From NCBI GenBank assembly GCA_963973795.1, contig CAXBAF010000012.1, positions 47,897-111,896 of the forward strand: DNA of 64,000 bases, in the 5' to 3' direction. The notes beneath the pieces are model-generated. The model was not told where the DNA came from. It saw nothing but the letters and a program-made list of their open reading frames with translations, and did no database searches. This document shows positions 31,581 through 41,363 of the stretch, in pieces (within the stretch, counting starts at the first letter, position 1; the number at the start of each line of letters is the position of its first letter). The position numbers and the translations under genes are program-made. The stretch comes from UBA1926 sp002337215. GTDB taxonomy: Bacteria > Planctomycetota > Phycisphaerae > Phycisphaerales > UBA1924.

Positions 31581-33746
31581 TTACGGGCAACCCCCCAGGA
31601 ACGCCTGGACGAACGTCTGCAGGTCGGCGAGGTCGAGGACCCCGAGCGGCTCGGTCATGTCCGCGATCGCACCCTGGTTGACGAAAGCGGTGATGAAGGA
31701 CTGGAGGTCGGCGAGGTCGAGCACCCCGTTGCCGGTGACGTCGGCGAGGCAGTCGGCGTTGCCCGCGTAGTACTGGTTGGCGAGCTGCCACGCGTCCTCG
31801 GCGATACTGAAGCCCATCTGCCGGCCCGGCAGGTCGTCGGCGGGCGGGTGGATGCCGCCCCAGATCCTGCTCATGGAGGTCTGGTCGGAGGCGTCCTGAT
31901 AGGTCGCCCACTGCAGGGTGATGTCCTGGCTCGGGCCCTCTTCAAAGACGAGGAACTCGTTCTGGGGGCAGAAGAACTCACCGACGCCGCCCGGGAAGTA
32001 TTCCGAACCGGTCAGCCGGGTCATGACCTCGGCCGCGGCGCGGGAGAAGGTCGAGTGCCCCGAGACATAGCCCGCGAAGGGGGGCGTGACGAAGGAGGGG
32101 CGCTGGTAGGGCCACCAGTTCTCGGCGAGGATCCATCCCACCCCGGCGTCGTCGGTGTCGGGGTTGGTGATGTAGTTGGGGCCGCGCCATGCGTTGACGG
32201 CGATCTTGCCGACACTGCCGGCGAGATGGGCGTGCCGCTTGCCCGGCGCGCTGCTGACGGGGGTAACCACCTCGATGAGATGGGGGTACAGACGGATGCC
32301 GTCGGGGTGGTACGAGAGCTCGTTGGGATCGCTGGACTGACCCTGGTCGGCCATGTAGCGGATGGCGGAGACGGGGCGGACGTAGTCGTACGCGCCCTTG
32401 CAGCCCCACGCGGTGACGGCGCAGTCGTGCATCGCGCCGCCCAGGAGCAGGTAGGCCTTCACGTCCCACTCGAGGTCATCGATGATCGGGCCGGTGCCGC
32501 CGATCCGCTTCTCGAATTGCGGGTGGTCGAAGACGTAGGACGCGATCTCGAACCAGTGCCCGGGGGGCGTCTCGGAGGCCGGGCCGTCGGCCCAGAACTC
32601 GGCGAGGATGCGCGTGTAATCGCCCCGCGGGACGATGTTGGTGGGGTAGGGCTGCCCGGTGGCGGGGTTCACGGCGTGACCCGGTGAGTGATCGCCACCG
32701 TCGATGTGGTCGTAGTAGGTCGCCCAGTCGCCCGCGTCGGGGAGGCCGCTGTTGCCGTACGCGTTCGGGGAAATATCGATCATCACGCCGTCTGTCGGAT
32801 CGAGGTGGTTCGACCAGGTGACGACCATCTCGTTGCCCCAGCGGTAGTACTCATCGCCGACGCCGTTGTGGTAGGGCGGGTCGCCCGGATCATGGTGAAC
32901 GGGGTAGTCGAACCCGTCGCGCGGGTGGTTGACGATGTCGCTGTCGCGGAGCGCGAACCCGTCGAGGATGCCCCACTCGGGGCTCAGGAACTCGAGCGAG
33001 CCCAGCGGGATCGGGTTGCCCGACTGATCGACGAAGAACTCGATCGCGAGCGGCTGCCAGCGGTTCGGATCGGTGATATCGGGGTTGCCCGGGAAATCGG
33101 GGAAGAGCGGCTCGTTGATGGGCGAGTACACCAGGTTGCCGTAGTCGTTGATCTCGTTCGCCCCGTCGCTGAGCCCGTAGGAGATGATCGTCCCCGCGAC
33201 GCGGTTGCCGACCGCCGAGGGCGAATCGCCCACCTCGTTGATGTTGTTGGGGTCAAAGCCGAGGCCGGTCATGGTCGCATCGACCAGCGGGATGATGTCA
33301 TCGGCACCCACGGAGTTGAGGAAGCGGTGACGCAGCATCCGGCAGGCGGCGTACGAGATCGCTTCCTCGCGGGCGGCCTGGATGTCCTTCGCGCTTGCAC
33401 GCTCGTGATGGAAGACCTGGTCGGCAACGTCGTCGTAGGCGGCCCACGCGTCCCACATCGCCGCGGAGATGTGATAGAGGTTCCGCGCGTGCACCGTCGG
33501 GCGGGCCTTGTCGTTGCGGATTCCCTCGAGGAGGACTTCCTTCCACTGGCGGGCGACCGATTGGGCCGTGCCACGCGGGGCGACGGGCGCGAACGATCCA
33601 TCGGGGGTCATGGAGCGGTAGACGAAGTGGCCGCCGCGGTCGTAGGAGACCGGGTCAAGGGACTGAGCCGACGCCGTCGAGGCGGCGGGAACAGCAATGA
33701 TCGAGCCCGCGAGAATCGCGGTGCGGAGCGAACGAGCACGTGGCAT
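31581..33746 (-). CDS. Secreted vanadium-dependent haloperoxidase-like protein with GC-type dockerin
   Basis: Exported protein of 721 aa related to vanadium haloperoxidases and PAP2-type acid phosphatases. The start at 33746 follows GGGAG and opens a signal peptide (TAILAGSIIAVPAASTASAQ). The vanadate/phosphate site is complete: K-x6-R-P in CKGAYDYVRPVS, SGH in FAGYVSGHSTFSR and S-R-x5-H-x3-D in SRIWGGIHPPADD. It therefore likely oxidises halides with peroxide or hydrolyses phosphate esters; the overall length favours the haloperoxidase branch. The end carries a GC-dockerin domain: DCLADVTGNGVLDLADLQSF, then LGVLDLADLQTFVQAFLGGC, with terminal GCP. It is the first of three large dockerin proteins in a row on the minus strand. 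Confidence 0.9.
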   Translation of the reverse strand: MPRARSLRTAILAGSIIAVPAASTASAQSLDPVSYDRGGHFVYRSMTPDGSFAPVAPRGTAQSVARQWKEVLLEGIRNDKARPTVHARNLYHISAAMWDAWAAYDDVADQVFHHERASAKDIQAAREEAISYAACRMLRHRFLNSVGADDIIPLVDATMTGLGFDPNNINEVGDSPSAVGNRVAGTIISYGLSDGANEINDYGNLVYSPINEPLFPDFPGNPDITDPNRWQPLAIEFFVDQSGNPIPLGSLEFLSPEWGILDGFALRDSDIVNHPRDGFDYPVHHDPGDPPYHNGVGDEYYRWGNEMVVTWSNHLDPTDGVMIDISPNAYGNSGLPDAGDWATYYDHIDGGDHSPGHAVNPATGQPYPTNIVPRGDYTRILAEFWADGPASETPPGHWFEIASYVFDHPQFEKRIGGTGPIIDDLEWDVKAYLLLGGAMHDCAVTAWGCKGAYDYVRPVSAIRYMADQGQSSDPNELSYHPDGIRLYPHLIEVVTPVSSAPGKRHAHLAGSVGKIAVNAWRGPNYITNPDTDDAGVGWILAENWWPYQRPSFVTPPFAGYVSGHSTFSRAAAEVMTRLTGSEYFPGGVGEFFCPQNEFLVFEEGPSQDITLQWATYQDASDQTSMSRIWGGIHPPADDLPGRQMGFSIAEDAWQLANQYYAGNADCLADVTGNGVLDLADLQSFITAFVNQGAIADMTEPLGVLDLADLQTFVQAFLGGCP

Positions 33747-34092
33747 GACAGGTCTCCCAGATCTTTCTCGGGTCCCGCAGATTGGCGCAGAACGGCGCTC
33801 GGCGGGGTCCATCCTCAATTTCCAGCAACCGTCAGTGTAATGAGGGCTGGTTCCCGGTCAATGAACTTTTTTTCTCTCCCGGTGAATCCGGGCGTACAGA
33901 GCGGAAAACCGGGTCAGAGCGTGGCGTGGCGACCGCCGAACGTCCCAGATCCCGCGCGCGGTCGGCGTGGATGGGCCCGCTGTCTGCCGGGTGTTCGTCG
34001 CGGCGCGTCTGTGGCGGCCCAGCGCGCGGCCGTGCGCCCGGCCAACGCGCCACCGGCGTTCAGGCCGGAGTTCCGACAGGTGCCGGGGCGCG
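33747..34092. other. Non-coding gap between two dockerin genes
   Basis: This 346-base gap contains the promoter and leader of the haloperoxidase gene and the region downstream of the 34093 gene. I see a T-tract (CTTTTTTTCTCTCC near 33868) next to a short CCCGG/CCGGG hairpin, but its order does not make a clear terminator on either strand. No gene is supported: open frames crossing it have poor codon bias. Confidence 0.35.
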
Positions 34093-37080
34093 TCAGCAAC
34101 CGCCCGTGAACGGCCCGACGAATAGTCCGATATCGGTGAGATCGAAGACCCCGTTCCCGTCGAGGTCGGCGATCGGATCGCCCGATTGGAACCCCGTGAC
34201 GAACGCCCCGATGTCGTTCAGGTCGAGCACGCCGAAGGGAGCGGCGAGGTCGGCGGTGCACGCCGCGATGAGGCGGAGTTCGGCACCGACGGTCCGGGCT
34301 CGCCATCGGACGCCCTCGACCGCCGGCGCTTCCACGGCCGTGATGGCGCCGGTGAAACCGCCGACGGACGTCATCACGACGACCTCGTCGCCGATCTCCG
34401 GGATGAACCCGGGCGCGGGGCTGAGGACGACCGCGCCGGCGAGCGTGGTCGAGCCCGTGACGTCGAGTCGGTCGGTCATGCCGGGCCCGGCGGTGTCGAC
34501 GCGGAGCTGGGTGGTGGGGCTCATCTCGAGATCGCCTTCGATGGTGAGCGATCCCAGTGCGCCCGAGGCGGGGATGATGCCGCCCCGCGCGATGACCAGC
34601 GGCGCACGAACGATCGGCGGGATGGGGGTGCCCCGCCCGGGATATCGCGCGGGTTGAATGACGCCTTCGAGATCGTCGATGACGCTGTGGAACTCGACCG
34701 GCTGTGTGAGCTCGATCTGTGACTCGGGAAACAAGCGTGCCTTGGATGGCCCGCCCGCGCCGGGTCTGCCGAAGCGGATCTCGGGCCCGACCAGCCTCGA
34801 GCCGGGCTCAAGCTCGACGGTGGAATTGTCGGTCTGGACGCCTCCCTCGGCGATGATTTGCTTCAGCCGCTCGAGTGTCATCCGCGACCCGCATTCGAGC
34901 AGCAGCGGCTCCTCGAAGGTTGTGTCCCCGAGCCGGGCTTCAGTCTCCCGCATCCGCTTGACACCTTCGATCCAGGGCGTGTCGTCGCCGTCGCCCTCGA
35001 TCTGGTGTGGCTCGTCTGGTGTCGTCTCCGCCGGTCCGATCTGTGTCGGGGGCGGGACGAAGAAGATTCGCCCGTTGTTCCGGCGGATCCAGTTCCCGCC
35101 GATCGATTCCTCAGAAGTCCCGTCGGCGTTGAGTGTCGTTGTCAGCGCGTTGCGGAAGGTGAGCGACGCGTTGTTCTCGGCGATGACCGTGCCGCCGTTG
35201 TCGAATCGTGCGGTGATATTTGAGGAAAGGTTGGAATCACCCCGGAACGTCCCGTTGTTCTGGAATCCCGAGGGCGGGAAGAGCGCGTTATCGATGATCG
35301 AGGAACCGGATTCGACGTCCCATGTGCCGTTGTTGGTGATCTCGGAGCCGAACTGGAAGAGCACGTTCGACCGCTGCTCGATGCCCCCGTTGTTCACGAT
35401 CGAGGTAAAGGTCGTCACGCCGTTGAACGCCATGCCCGCCTCGTTGACGAGCGCGGGCTCGATGGTGGTGGTCCGTTCCGTTGCCACCACGCCCCGGCTC
35501 GTGATCGTCCCGTTGCCCGTGATCGACGGTGCGAGGATCGCGAGGATCGCGTTGTCGGCCGTCACCGAGCCTTCGATCGAGATCATGGGCTGGGCCCCGA
35601 AGCCGGGCCCGAAGAAGACGGAGTTGAGCGCCCCGAGCCCCGAGTTGGTGACGGTGACGTCCCCTGTGATCTGGAACGCGTCGCCCTCGCCAAGAAGGAC
35701 GATGCGCGCGTCCTCGGCGCCGCTCGTGGTCGTGTCGAGCGTGCCCCCGCTCCAGACGCCCCCCCATCGGAGTTGCATCTCGCTCCCGTTGCTCGCGATC
35801 GTGCCGCCGTCCTCGAGATCGACGGGGCGGGAGACCCGGGCGAGGTTGCCGCCGTCGGGGCTGTTCTCGAACAGCCCCGCGACGCGGATTCGCCCTCCCA
35901 CGTTGTTGGGCGCGGTGAGGTCGCCGCCGACCTGGTACACCCCGCCCGGCCCGACATCGATCAGCCCGCTCACGCCGATGCGGAGCGACCCGGTGTTGGT
36001 CGCGGTGCCGCCTTCGATGTTCGCGACGGTGTTGAGCGTGCCGCCCATGGTCATCAGACCGGTGGAGACGATCTCGCCCGGGGCCTCGATCGTCGTCCCG
36101 CTGATGATGCTGAGGTTGCCCTCGTTGGTCAGGTCGCCGTCGAGGGTGAAGGTGTTGTTGCGCAGGCGGAGCACGCTCGTGCCGCCCGTGATGGTGTTCG
36201 TCGCGGGCCCCAGCGTGACGGCGCCGCGGAGTTCGATCGATCCCTCGATTCCGTCGTTGCTGTAGCGGGTCGCGTCGATGCGCGGCGCGGACACGGCGGT
36301 CCTGTTGAGTCGGAGGAACCCGTCCCCGATCGCCTCGAGTGTTCCGCCGCGGATGTCGTGGTTGTTGAGTTCCCACGTGCCGACGGTGGCACGGATCGTC
36401 CCGCTGTCCATCTGGATGCGCCCGCTCGTGATGCGGGTGTTGGGGTCGAACATCTCGAACTCACCGCCGTCCACCAGCCACTTGCCCGACCCGACGCTCG
36501 TGAACGCGCCGCGCCGGGTGATGAACGTCCCGGTGATGCGGCAGACCGCGCCGTCCTGGGCCTGCCCCCCCGACGGAGAGAGCTGTATCGGCGTGTCGTC
36601 AACCGTCCCCACGATGTTGATGGTCACACCCGGATCGATGAAGTGCCCGCTCCCGAACTGCATCTGCCCATCGATCGTGGTCTCCGCGACGCCCCGGAAG
36701 ACCGCGGTGCTGCGGAAGACGCTGTTGCCCTGAATGAGCAGGGGCCCGTCGGCGATGATCGGCGCGTTGAGGCTCGTCGCGATCTCGAAGTCGGTGATCT
36801 GCGAGGCGCCCAGGACCGTCAACCCGCTGATGCCGGCGAGTTTGAGCCCGCTGTCGCACATGAGCGTCGAGACCTCAACGAGGTCGCTCTGCGCGAGCAC
36901 AACACCGTCGGCCGATACGAACACGTCGTCGCCCAGCCCCGGCACGCCGTCGGGGTCCCAGTTCGGCCCGGAAAACCAGAGGTAATCCCCGTCCTCATTG
37001 TCGAAGGTCTTGCCTCCCCCGTGCGCGGTCTGCACGAGGACAAGCGCCGACGACAGACCGAGCGCCGTGATGAACCGCAT
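34093..37080 (-). CDS. Large secreted beta-repeat protein with GC-type dockerin
   Basis: Exported 995-aa protein. GGGAGGAG lies 5 bases before the ATG at 37080, and a signal peptide follows (TALGLSSALVLVQTAHG). The body (about 25-900) is rich in short beta-strand repeats of the type seen in autotransporter passenger and pectate-lyase-like beta-helices: TITGGTSVLRLRNNTFTLDG, LTNEGNLSIISGTTIEAPG, GTATNTGSLRIGVSGLIDVG, FQNNGTFRGDSNLSSN. Turns are dominated by N-x-G. An autotransporter-like barrel is not visible. Instead, the C-terminus is a GC-dockerin domain (CTADLAAPFGVLDLNDIGAF, then GVFDLTDIGLFV) ending exactly in Gly-Cys. It may be a surface adhesin or a polysaccharide-binding scaffold; no catalytic motif is recognised. 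Confidence 0.85.
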   Translation of the reverse strand: MRFITALGLSSALVLVQTAHGGGKTFDNEDGDYLWFSGPNWDPDGVPGLGDDVFVSADGVVLAQSDLVEVSTLMCDSGLKLAGISGLTVLGASQITDFEIATSLNAPIIADGPLLIQGNSVFRSTAVFRGVAETTIDGQMQFGSGHFIDPGVTINIVGTVDDTPIQLSPSGGQAQDGAVCRITGTFITRRGAFTSVGSGKWLVDGGEFEMFDPNTRITSGRIQMDSGTIRATVGTWELNNHDIRGGTLEAIGDGFLRLNRTAVSAPRIDATRYSNDGIEGSIELRGAVTLGPATNTITGGTSVLRLRNNTFTLDGDLTNEGNLSIISGTTIEAPGEIVSTGLMTMGGTLNTVANIEGGTATNTGSLRIGVSGLIDVGPGGVYQVGGDLTAPNNVGGRIRVAGLFENSPDGGNLARVSRPVDLEDGGTIASNGSEMQLRWGGVWSGGTLDTTTSGAEDARIVLLGEGDAFQITGDVTVTNSGLGALNSVFFGPGFGAQPMISIEGSVTADNAILAILAPSITGNGTITSRGVVATERTTTIEPALVNEAGMAFNGVTTFTSIVNNGGIEQRSNVLFQFGSEITNNGTWDVESGSSIIDNALFPPSGFQNNGTFRGDSNLSSNITARFDNGGTVIAENNASLTFRNALTTTLNADGTSEESIGGNWIRRNNGRIFFVPPPTQIGPAETTPDEPHQIEGDGDDTPWIEGVKRMRETEARLGDTTFEEPLLLECGSRMTLERLKQIIAEGGVQTDNSTVELEPGSRLVGPEIRFGRPGAGGPSKARLFPESQIELTQPVEFHSVIDDLEGVIQPARYPGRGTPIPPIVRAPLVIARGGIIPASGALGSLTIEGDLEMSPTTQLRVDTAGPGMTDRLDVTGSTTLAGAVVLSPAPGFIPEIGDEVVVMTSVGGFTGAITAVEAPAVEGVRWRARTVGAELRLIAACTADLAAPFGVLDLNDIGAFVTGFQSGDPIADLDGNGVFDLTDIGLFVGPFTGGC

Positions 37081-37224
37081 CGCAACTCCTCCCAGGTGGT
37101 GACGATTTTGCGTCACATGTTACTGGACGAGTATGCATTCTCCAAAGCGAAAATATGAGGAAGCGACGTGTGTTGGGCCGGGTTCACCAACCGGGCTCAC
37201 CACGATCTCGCAGCGTGTCGCGCG

Positions 37225-39156
37225 TCAGGGGCAGCCCGCGCTGAACGCGCCGACGAAGCCCCCAAGGTCCGACAGGTCGAACAGCCCGTCACCGTTGAGA
37301 TCCGCGTGTGCCGATCGCCCGATGAAGCCGGAGATGAACGCGTCGATGTCGGCGAGGTCGAGTGCGCCGAAGGGCTCGGCGAGGTCCGCTGCTGAGCAGG
37401 GCGAATCGACGAGGTGAACCACACCCCCGACGATGGCGAGCCCGAACCCTTGCGACTCGACGATGACCTGTGACCCCTCGACACGCACGGTGTAATCGCC
37501 CGATGCGGGCGCCGGGAGCGCGACGACCTCGGTGTTGTTGCGCGGATCGCGGGGGCCCGTCCCGGCCGAACGCGCCACGCTCGCGCCCCCGGCGATGTCG
37601 TTGCCGGAGAACTCCAGGCCGTCCGGCGCGACGACGACGAGATCGAGATCGTTGACGACCGGGTCGGTCGAGCCGAACGCGCCGGGCGCGTCGTGCCAGC
37701 TCAACGCGATCCGCACGGGCCTTGTCGGGTCGGTGACACTGAACCGGACGACACGCTGCCCGCCCTGCTCGATCGCGTCGGGTGCGTTGTTCCACCGCTG
37801 CTCGATGATCAACCGGTCGGGGTCGCCTGCGCCGAGCGGGAGCGACCCGGTGAGCATGACGCGCCCGAAGCCCTCGCGATCGCCCGGCCAGCCCGGCTCG
37901 TCCGCGAGATCCGCCGACCCCGCGATGAGTACCGCCTTGAGCAGTGCCCCGCTCGGATCGAACGCGTTCGCGGCGATCGGTTCGCCCAGCGGGTACCAGC
38001 CCTCGGCGAAGTACTGCCGCGCGATGAGCGCCGCGCCGGCGACGGCGGGCGTCGCCATCGAGGTGCCGCTGCTGAACACGGTGGGGCACCCGCCGCCGAA
38101 CGGGTAGGCGCTGAAGATCGAGCACCCCGGCGCGACGAGCTCGGGCTTGCGCCGTCCGTCGGTGGTCGGGCCGACCGCGCCCACGCAGAACCGGTCGTGG
38201 AACGCCGCGTCGAGGGAGGCGGCGACCGCGAGCGCGTTCTTGGCGTTCTCGGGTGTTTTGGGAGCGCCCTGGTTCGCGGTCGCGACGACGACGAGGTGCT
38301 CGTCGTGCGCCCAGCAGAACGCGTCGACCGCCCGGGCGAGCCCGCCGTAGGCGTCGCTCTGCTCGTCGCCCCAGCTGTTGGAGTGGACGCGCGCGCCCTG
38401 CGACGCGTGGAGCTCGAGCTGTTCGTAGAGCGTCGATTCGTCGAAGGCGGGGATGGTTGCAAAGACGATCTTCGCGCCGCGGGCGACGCCGAACAGGTCC
38501 GTGTGCTGATCCGAGTCGCCCGCGAGCGTCCCGGCGACGTGCGTGCCGTGCGCGCTGACCGCGCCGATCGGTGCGTTGTAGGCCGCGATCTTGCGGTGCG
38601 TCGGCCCGATGGGGCTGCTGTCATCGAACGCGCAGTGGTCCCAGTCGAGCGGATCGTCGATCAAGCCGGCGATCTGACCCGCGCCGCTGAGCCCCGCGAG
38701 GTCGAAGGGCCCGCTGAGCACGGGGTCGCCCGGCGTGCGCACCGAGCCGTCCTGGACAACGCGCCGGAGCGTGTCGTTGCGGAGCGCGGGCTCGGGTGCC
38801 TGCTCGACCCACGCGACGCCCGGCAGCGCCGCGATCCGGCGCGCGCCGGCGATCGTCGTCTCGATCGCGAAGAAGTTCAGTCCCGCGACCGATGCCGACC
38901 GGCGCAGCGCGTGCACCGGGTCGCCCGTGATCGCCGTCGCGATGGGCTGCGCCCGACCCGGCTCGGCGTAGACATGCACGGCGATCCGGCCGTTCGCCCC
39001 GAGCGCTTTGGTGCGCGCGGTCATCGGGGTGCGCTCGCCGAGCGCCGGGTCGATGGGCAGCGCGGTGTCACAGGCGGAGGCCGCCCCGCCGATCGAGGCG
39101 ACCAGCCATACCGACGCGCCGGCGAGGCACGCGAACTTTTCTCTTCCCGGATTCAT
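37225..39156 (-). CDS. Secreted subtilisin-like serine protease (S8) with GC-type dockerin
   Basis: Exported S8-family protease, 643 aa. The start at 39156 follows GGGGGAACGG and leads into a signal peptide (LAGASVWLVASIGGAASA). A ~110-residue propeptide-like region follows. The catalytic triad is Asp in GQIAGLIDDPLDWDHCAF, His in HGTHVAGTLAGD and Ser in SSGTSMATPAVAGAA, with the oxyanion Asn region at VVVATANQGAP. After the protease domain is a P-domain-like or beta-sandwich module (about 440-570; VRFSVTDPTRPVRIALSWHD). The tail is a GC-dockerin: CSAADLAEPFGALDLADI, then ADLNGDGLFDLSDLGGFVGA, ending AGCP. It probably degrades protein outside the cell or processes other secreted proteins. Confidence 0.9.
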   Translation of the reverse strand: MNPGREKFACLAGASVWLVASIGGAASACDTALPIDPALGERTPMTARTKALGANGRIAVHVYAEPGRAQPIATAITGDPVHALRRSASVAGLNFFAIETTIAGARRIAALPGVAWVEQAPEPALRNDTLRRVVQDGSVRTPGDPVLSGPFDLAGLSGAGQIAGLIDDPLDWDHCAFDDSSPIGPTHRKIAAYNAPIGAVSAHGTHVAGTLAGDSDQHTDLFGVARGAKIVFATIPAFDESTLYEQLELHASQGARVHSNSWGDEQSDAYGGLARAVDAFCWAHDEHLVVVATANQGAPKTPENAKNALAVAASLDAAFHDRFCVGAVGPTTDGRRKPELVAPGCSIFSAYPFGGGCPTVFSSGTSMATPAVAGAALIARQYFAEGWYPLGEPIAANAFDPSGALLKAVLIAGSADLADEPGWPGDREGFGRVMLTGSLPLGAGDPDRLIIEQRWNNAPDAIEQGGQRVVRFSVTDPTRPVRIALSWHDAPGAFGSTDPVVNDLDLVVVAPDGLEFSGNDIAGGASVARSAGTGPRDPRNNTEVVALPAPASGDYTVRVEGSQVIVESQGFGLAIVGGVVHLVDSPCSAADLAEPFGALDLADIDAFISGFIGRSAHADLNGDGLFDLSDLGGFVGAFSAGCP

Positions 39157-39247
39157 GCCGTTCCCCCAGGATCTGTCTGCCTCTATGTCGGCCCGATCCG
39201 CGTCCGGGTGAAACCCCGGGATCGGGAACCGACCGGCGGTGCCCCAC

Positions 39248-39273
39248 GAGAACAACACACGGATCGCTCCGTG
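39248..39273 (-). terminator. Possible terminator of the DUF167 gene
   Basis: CACGGA (39258-39263) pairs with TCCGTG (39268-39273), with a 4-nt loop. On the minus strand it is followed by TTGTTCT. The stem is short and the T-run broken, so this is tentative. Confidence 0.35.
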
Positions 39274-39296
39274 CGCTCGGCAGAGTGGCACGGCGA

Positions 39297-39602
39297 TCAG
39301 CCGGTGAGTTCTCGGACGTTCTCCGCGCTCACGCCCTCGATGCGGACGGTCTTCTCGGGGTTGGTGGCGCCGGAGGCGATGGTAACGGCCGATCGGCGGA
39401 CGCCGAGCGATCGGGCGATGAGCGCACAGATCGCTTTATTGGCCTTCCCCCCCTCGGGTGGGGCGGAGACGCGGATCTTCAGACGATCGCCCAATGGGCC
39501 GACGATGGAGTCGGCGCGTGCGCCCGGCACCGCCTTGATCGGCAGCAGCCAGACTGGTTCATCGCCCGCTCGCAAGCCGGGCTCGGGGCGGAGATCGATC
39601 AT
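39297..39602 (-). CDS. DUF167 (YggU-family) protein
   Basis: Small conserved protein of 101 aa of the DUF167/YggU family, found across bacteria and eukaryotes without a settled function. The typical pattern is present: IKAVPGARADSIVG, LKIRVSAPPEGGKANKAIC (the family signature V-x-APPxxGKAN) and ITIASGATNPEKTVRIEG (here VTIASG). The start at 39602 gives a normal length. It diverges from the TIGR03790-like gene and lies behind the subtilisin gene on the same strand. Confidence 0.9.
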   Translation of the reverse strand: MIDLRPEPGLRAGDEPVWLLPIKAVPGARADSIVGPLGDRLKIRVSAPPEGGKANKAICALIARSLGVRRSAVTIASGATNPEKTVRIEGVSAENVRELTG

Positions 39603-39752
39603 CGCTGATCCTACCCGTCCGCGGGAAAAACCGAGTCGGGGTCCTCGTCCGGCTTTTGCTTTGCGAGAGGGCGGGCCGCGGGTAGAGTCGATGCTCTATG
39701 GGCCCGCCGTGTTCGGCCCGTTCCCAGCACCCCGATCGGAGTGTCTTCCCCG

Positions 39753-41363
39753 ATGCGTTCGAACTCTCCTTCACATGCCGCTTCGTTCGTTGTCTCGCTC
39801 GTGTGTGTGCTCACCTTGATGGCGATCTCGGCCAAGCAGGCGGGGGCGAACACGCTGCGCCCGACCCAGGTGCTGGTCGTGTACGACAGCCGGATCGCCG
39901 ACAGCGTCGAGGTCGCCGAGTTCTACGCGGGGTCGGCGCTCGTGCCGGGCGGCAGCGGCACGGAGCCCGGTGTGCACGAGGGGCTGCGCGTCTTCGATCT
40001 CGCGTCGGCGGGCGTCGCCTCGACCGCGGTGAACGGAGCGGTGTTCTACGACGACTGGATCGCGCAGTACCGCGAACCGATCCGTGCCCACCTGCTCGCG
40101 AACGATCTCGATCTCGCGATCCGCTGCATCGTTCTGTGCAAGGGATTGCCGCACCGGATCGACGACATCACCAACCCGGGGATCGGCGATCAGCCCGGCG
40201 ATTTCTCGGCCCACTGGATCGGCAGCCGGGCGATCTCGGCCTCGGTCGACAGCGAACTCAGCCTGCTCTGGCAGGACCTCCCCGAGGGTGAGATCGATCT
40301 GTTCCGCGACGTGGACACGGGGTACATCCAGAACCCCTACTGGCGGCAGACCCGGCCCATCAATACCTACACCAACAAGGAAGTGCGCACCCCCAAGGCC
40401 TGGGTCGGCATCCAGGCGGGCCGGAGCGCGACGACCGCGAGCGACGACCCGCGCGAGGTGCTGACGCCCGGCGACGTGCTGCTCGTCTGCCGGCTCGACG
40501 GGCATTCCGTCGCGGATGTGCGCGCGATGGTGACCCGCGCCCAGAACCTTGTGTACGACACCGACGCGGTGGGGTTCGTCCTCGACGAGAGCGCGTCGAA
40601 CGGGATCGCCGACCCGACCAACAACGCCGAGCTCGACAACATCATGGACATCCTGAGCAGGGACGACGACTACGAGACCACGCGCGACCTGATCCTCTCT
40701 GACGGTCGCTTCGACCCCGCGCGCATGTTCTACAACGCCGACAGCGGGGTGACGCAGTTCCTGTTGGGCCCCAACGTCGATTTCGGGGGCGTGGGCATCG
40801 TCGTCGCCGACCCGATCGTGCTGCTCACCCATTACGGCCGGAACCACGCCGGCAACCCGGGCACGCCCATCGTCAACCAATACGACGAGTCGTTCAACCT
40901 CGCACCCGGCGCGGTCTTCAGCACGATGGAGAGCTACAACGGCCGCGCCTTCAACGGCCTACCCACGCGTTTCAACCAGGGACAGGTGGCGGACTTCATC
41001 GGAGCGGGCGGCACCTTCGGCATCGGCATGGTCTGGGAACCCTTCGCGCAGACCGTCCCGGATTCGCAGTGGATCGCGCGGAACTTCATTCTGGGCGGTC
41101 TGACGTGGGCCGAGGCGGCGTACACCGCGATCCCCGCGGTCTCGTGGATGCACGTCGTCGTGGGCGACCCGCTGGCCCGCGCGACGCGCACGAGCGACGA
41201 CATCAACGGCGACGGCGTGTTCGATGTTGAGGATCTCTACGCGTTCGAGAAGACGCCGGTGGACATCAACCGGGACGGGGTTGCGGACAATGCCGATCGG
41301 CAGCTGCTGATTTCGACGTTCCGGGTGCCGATTCAGGAAACCGGGGACGCGGGCCGGCGATGA
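39753..41363 (+). CDS. TIGR03790-like secreted protein with classical dockerin-type EF-hands
   Basis: Predicted exported protein of 536 aa. GGAG at 39738 precedes the ATG at 39753 by 11 bases; a signal peptide follows (FVVSLVCVLTLMAISAKQAG). The body fits the TIGR03790 family of planctomycetes and acidobacteria, which has no known function: QVLVVYDSRIADSVEVAEFY near the start, AIRCIVLCKGLPHRIDD and a second half with GGTFGIGMVWEPFAQTVPDS (cf. the WCE.. repeat). The C-terminus has two calcium-loop repeats of the ordinary dockerin kind (DINGDGVFDVEDLYAF and DINRDGVADNADRQLL) without the terminal Gly-Cys of the other dockerin proteins here. It may therefore bind a different partner. Confidence 0.75.
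   Translation: MRSNSPSHAASFVVSLVCVLTLMAISAKQAGANTLRPTQVLVVYDSRIADSVEVAEFYAGSALVPGGSGTEPGVHEGLRVFDLASAGVASTAVNGAVFYDDWIAQYREPIRAHLLANDLDLAIRCIVLCKGLPHRIDDITNPGIGDQPGDFSAHWIGSRAISASVDSELSLLWQDLPEGEIDLFRDVDTGYIQNPYWRQTRPINTYTNKEVRTPKAWVGIQAGRSATTASDDPREVLTPGDVLLVCRLDGHSVADVRAMVTRAQNLVYDTDAVGFVLDESASNGIADPTNNAELDNIMDILSRDDDYETTRDLILSDGRFDPARMFYNADSGVTQFLLGPNVDFGGVGIVVADPIVLLTHYGRNHAGNPGTPIVNQYDESFNLAPGAVFSTMESYNGRAFNGLPTRFNQGQVADFIGAGGTFGIGMVWEPFAQTVPDSQWIARNFILGGLTWAEAAYTAIPAVSWMHVVVGDPLARATRTSDDINGDGVFDVEDLYAFEKTPVDINRDGVADNADRQLLISTFRVPIQETGDAGRR

Noticed and set aside
33782..34657. Plus-strand open frame across the gap and the end of the 34093 gene
   Set aside because: Most of it is antisense to the dockerin gene, and it lacks codon bias in the gap.
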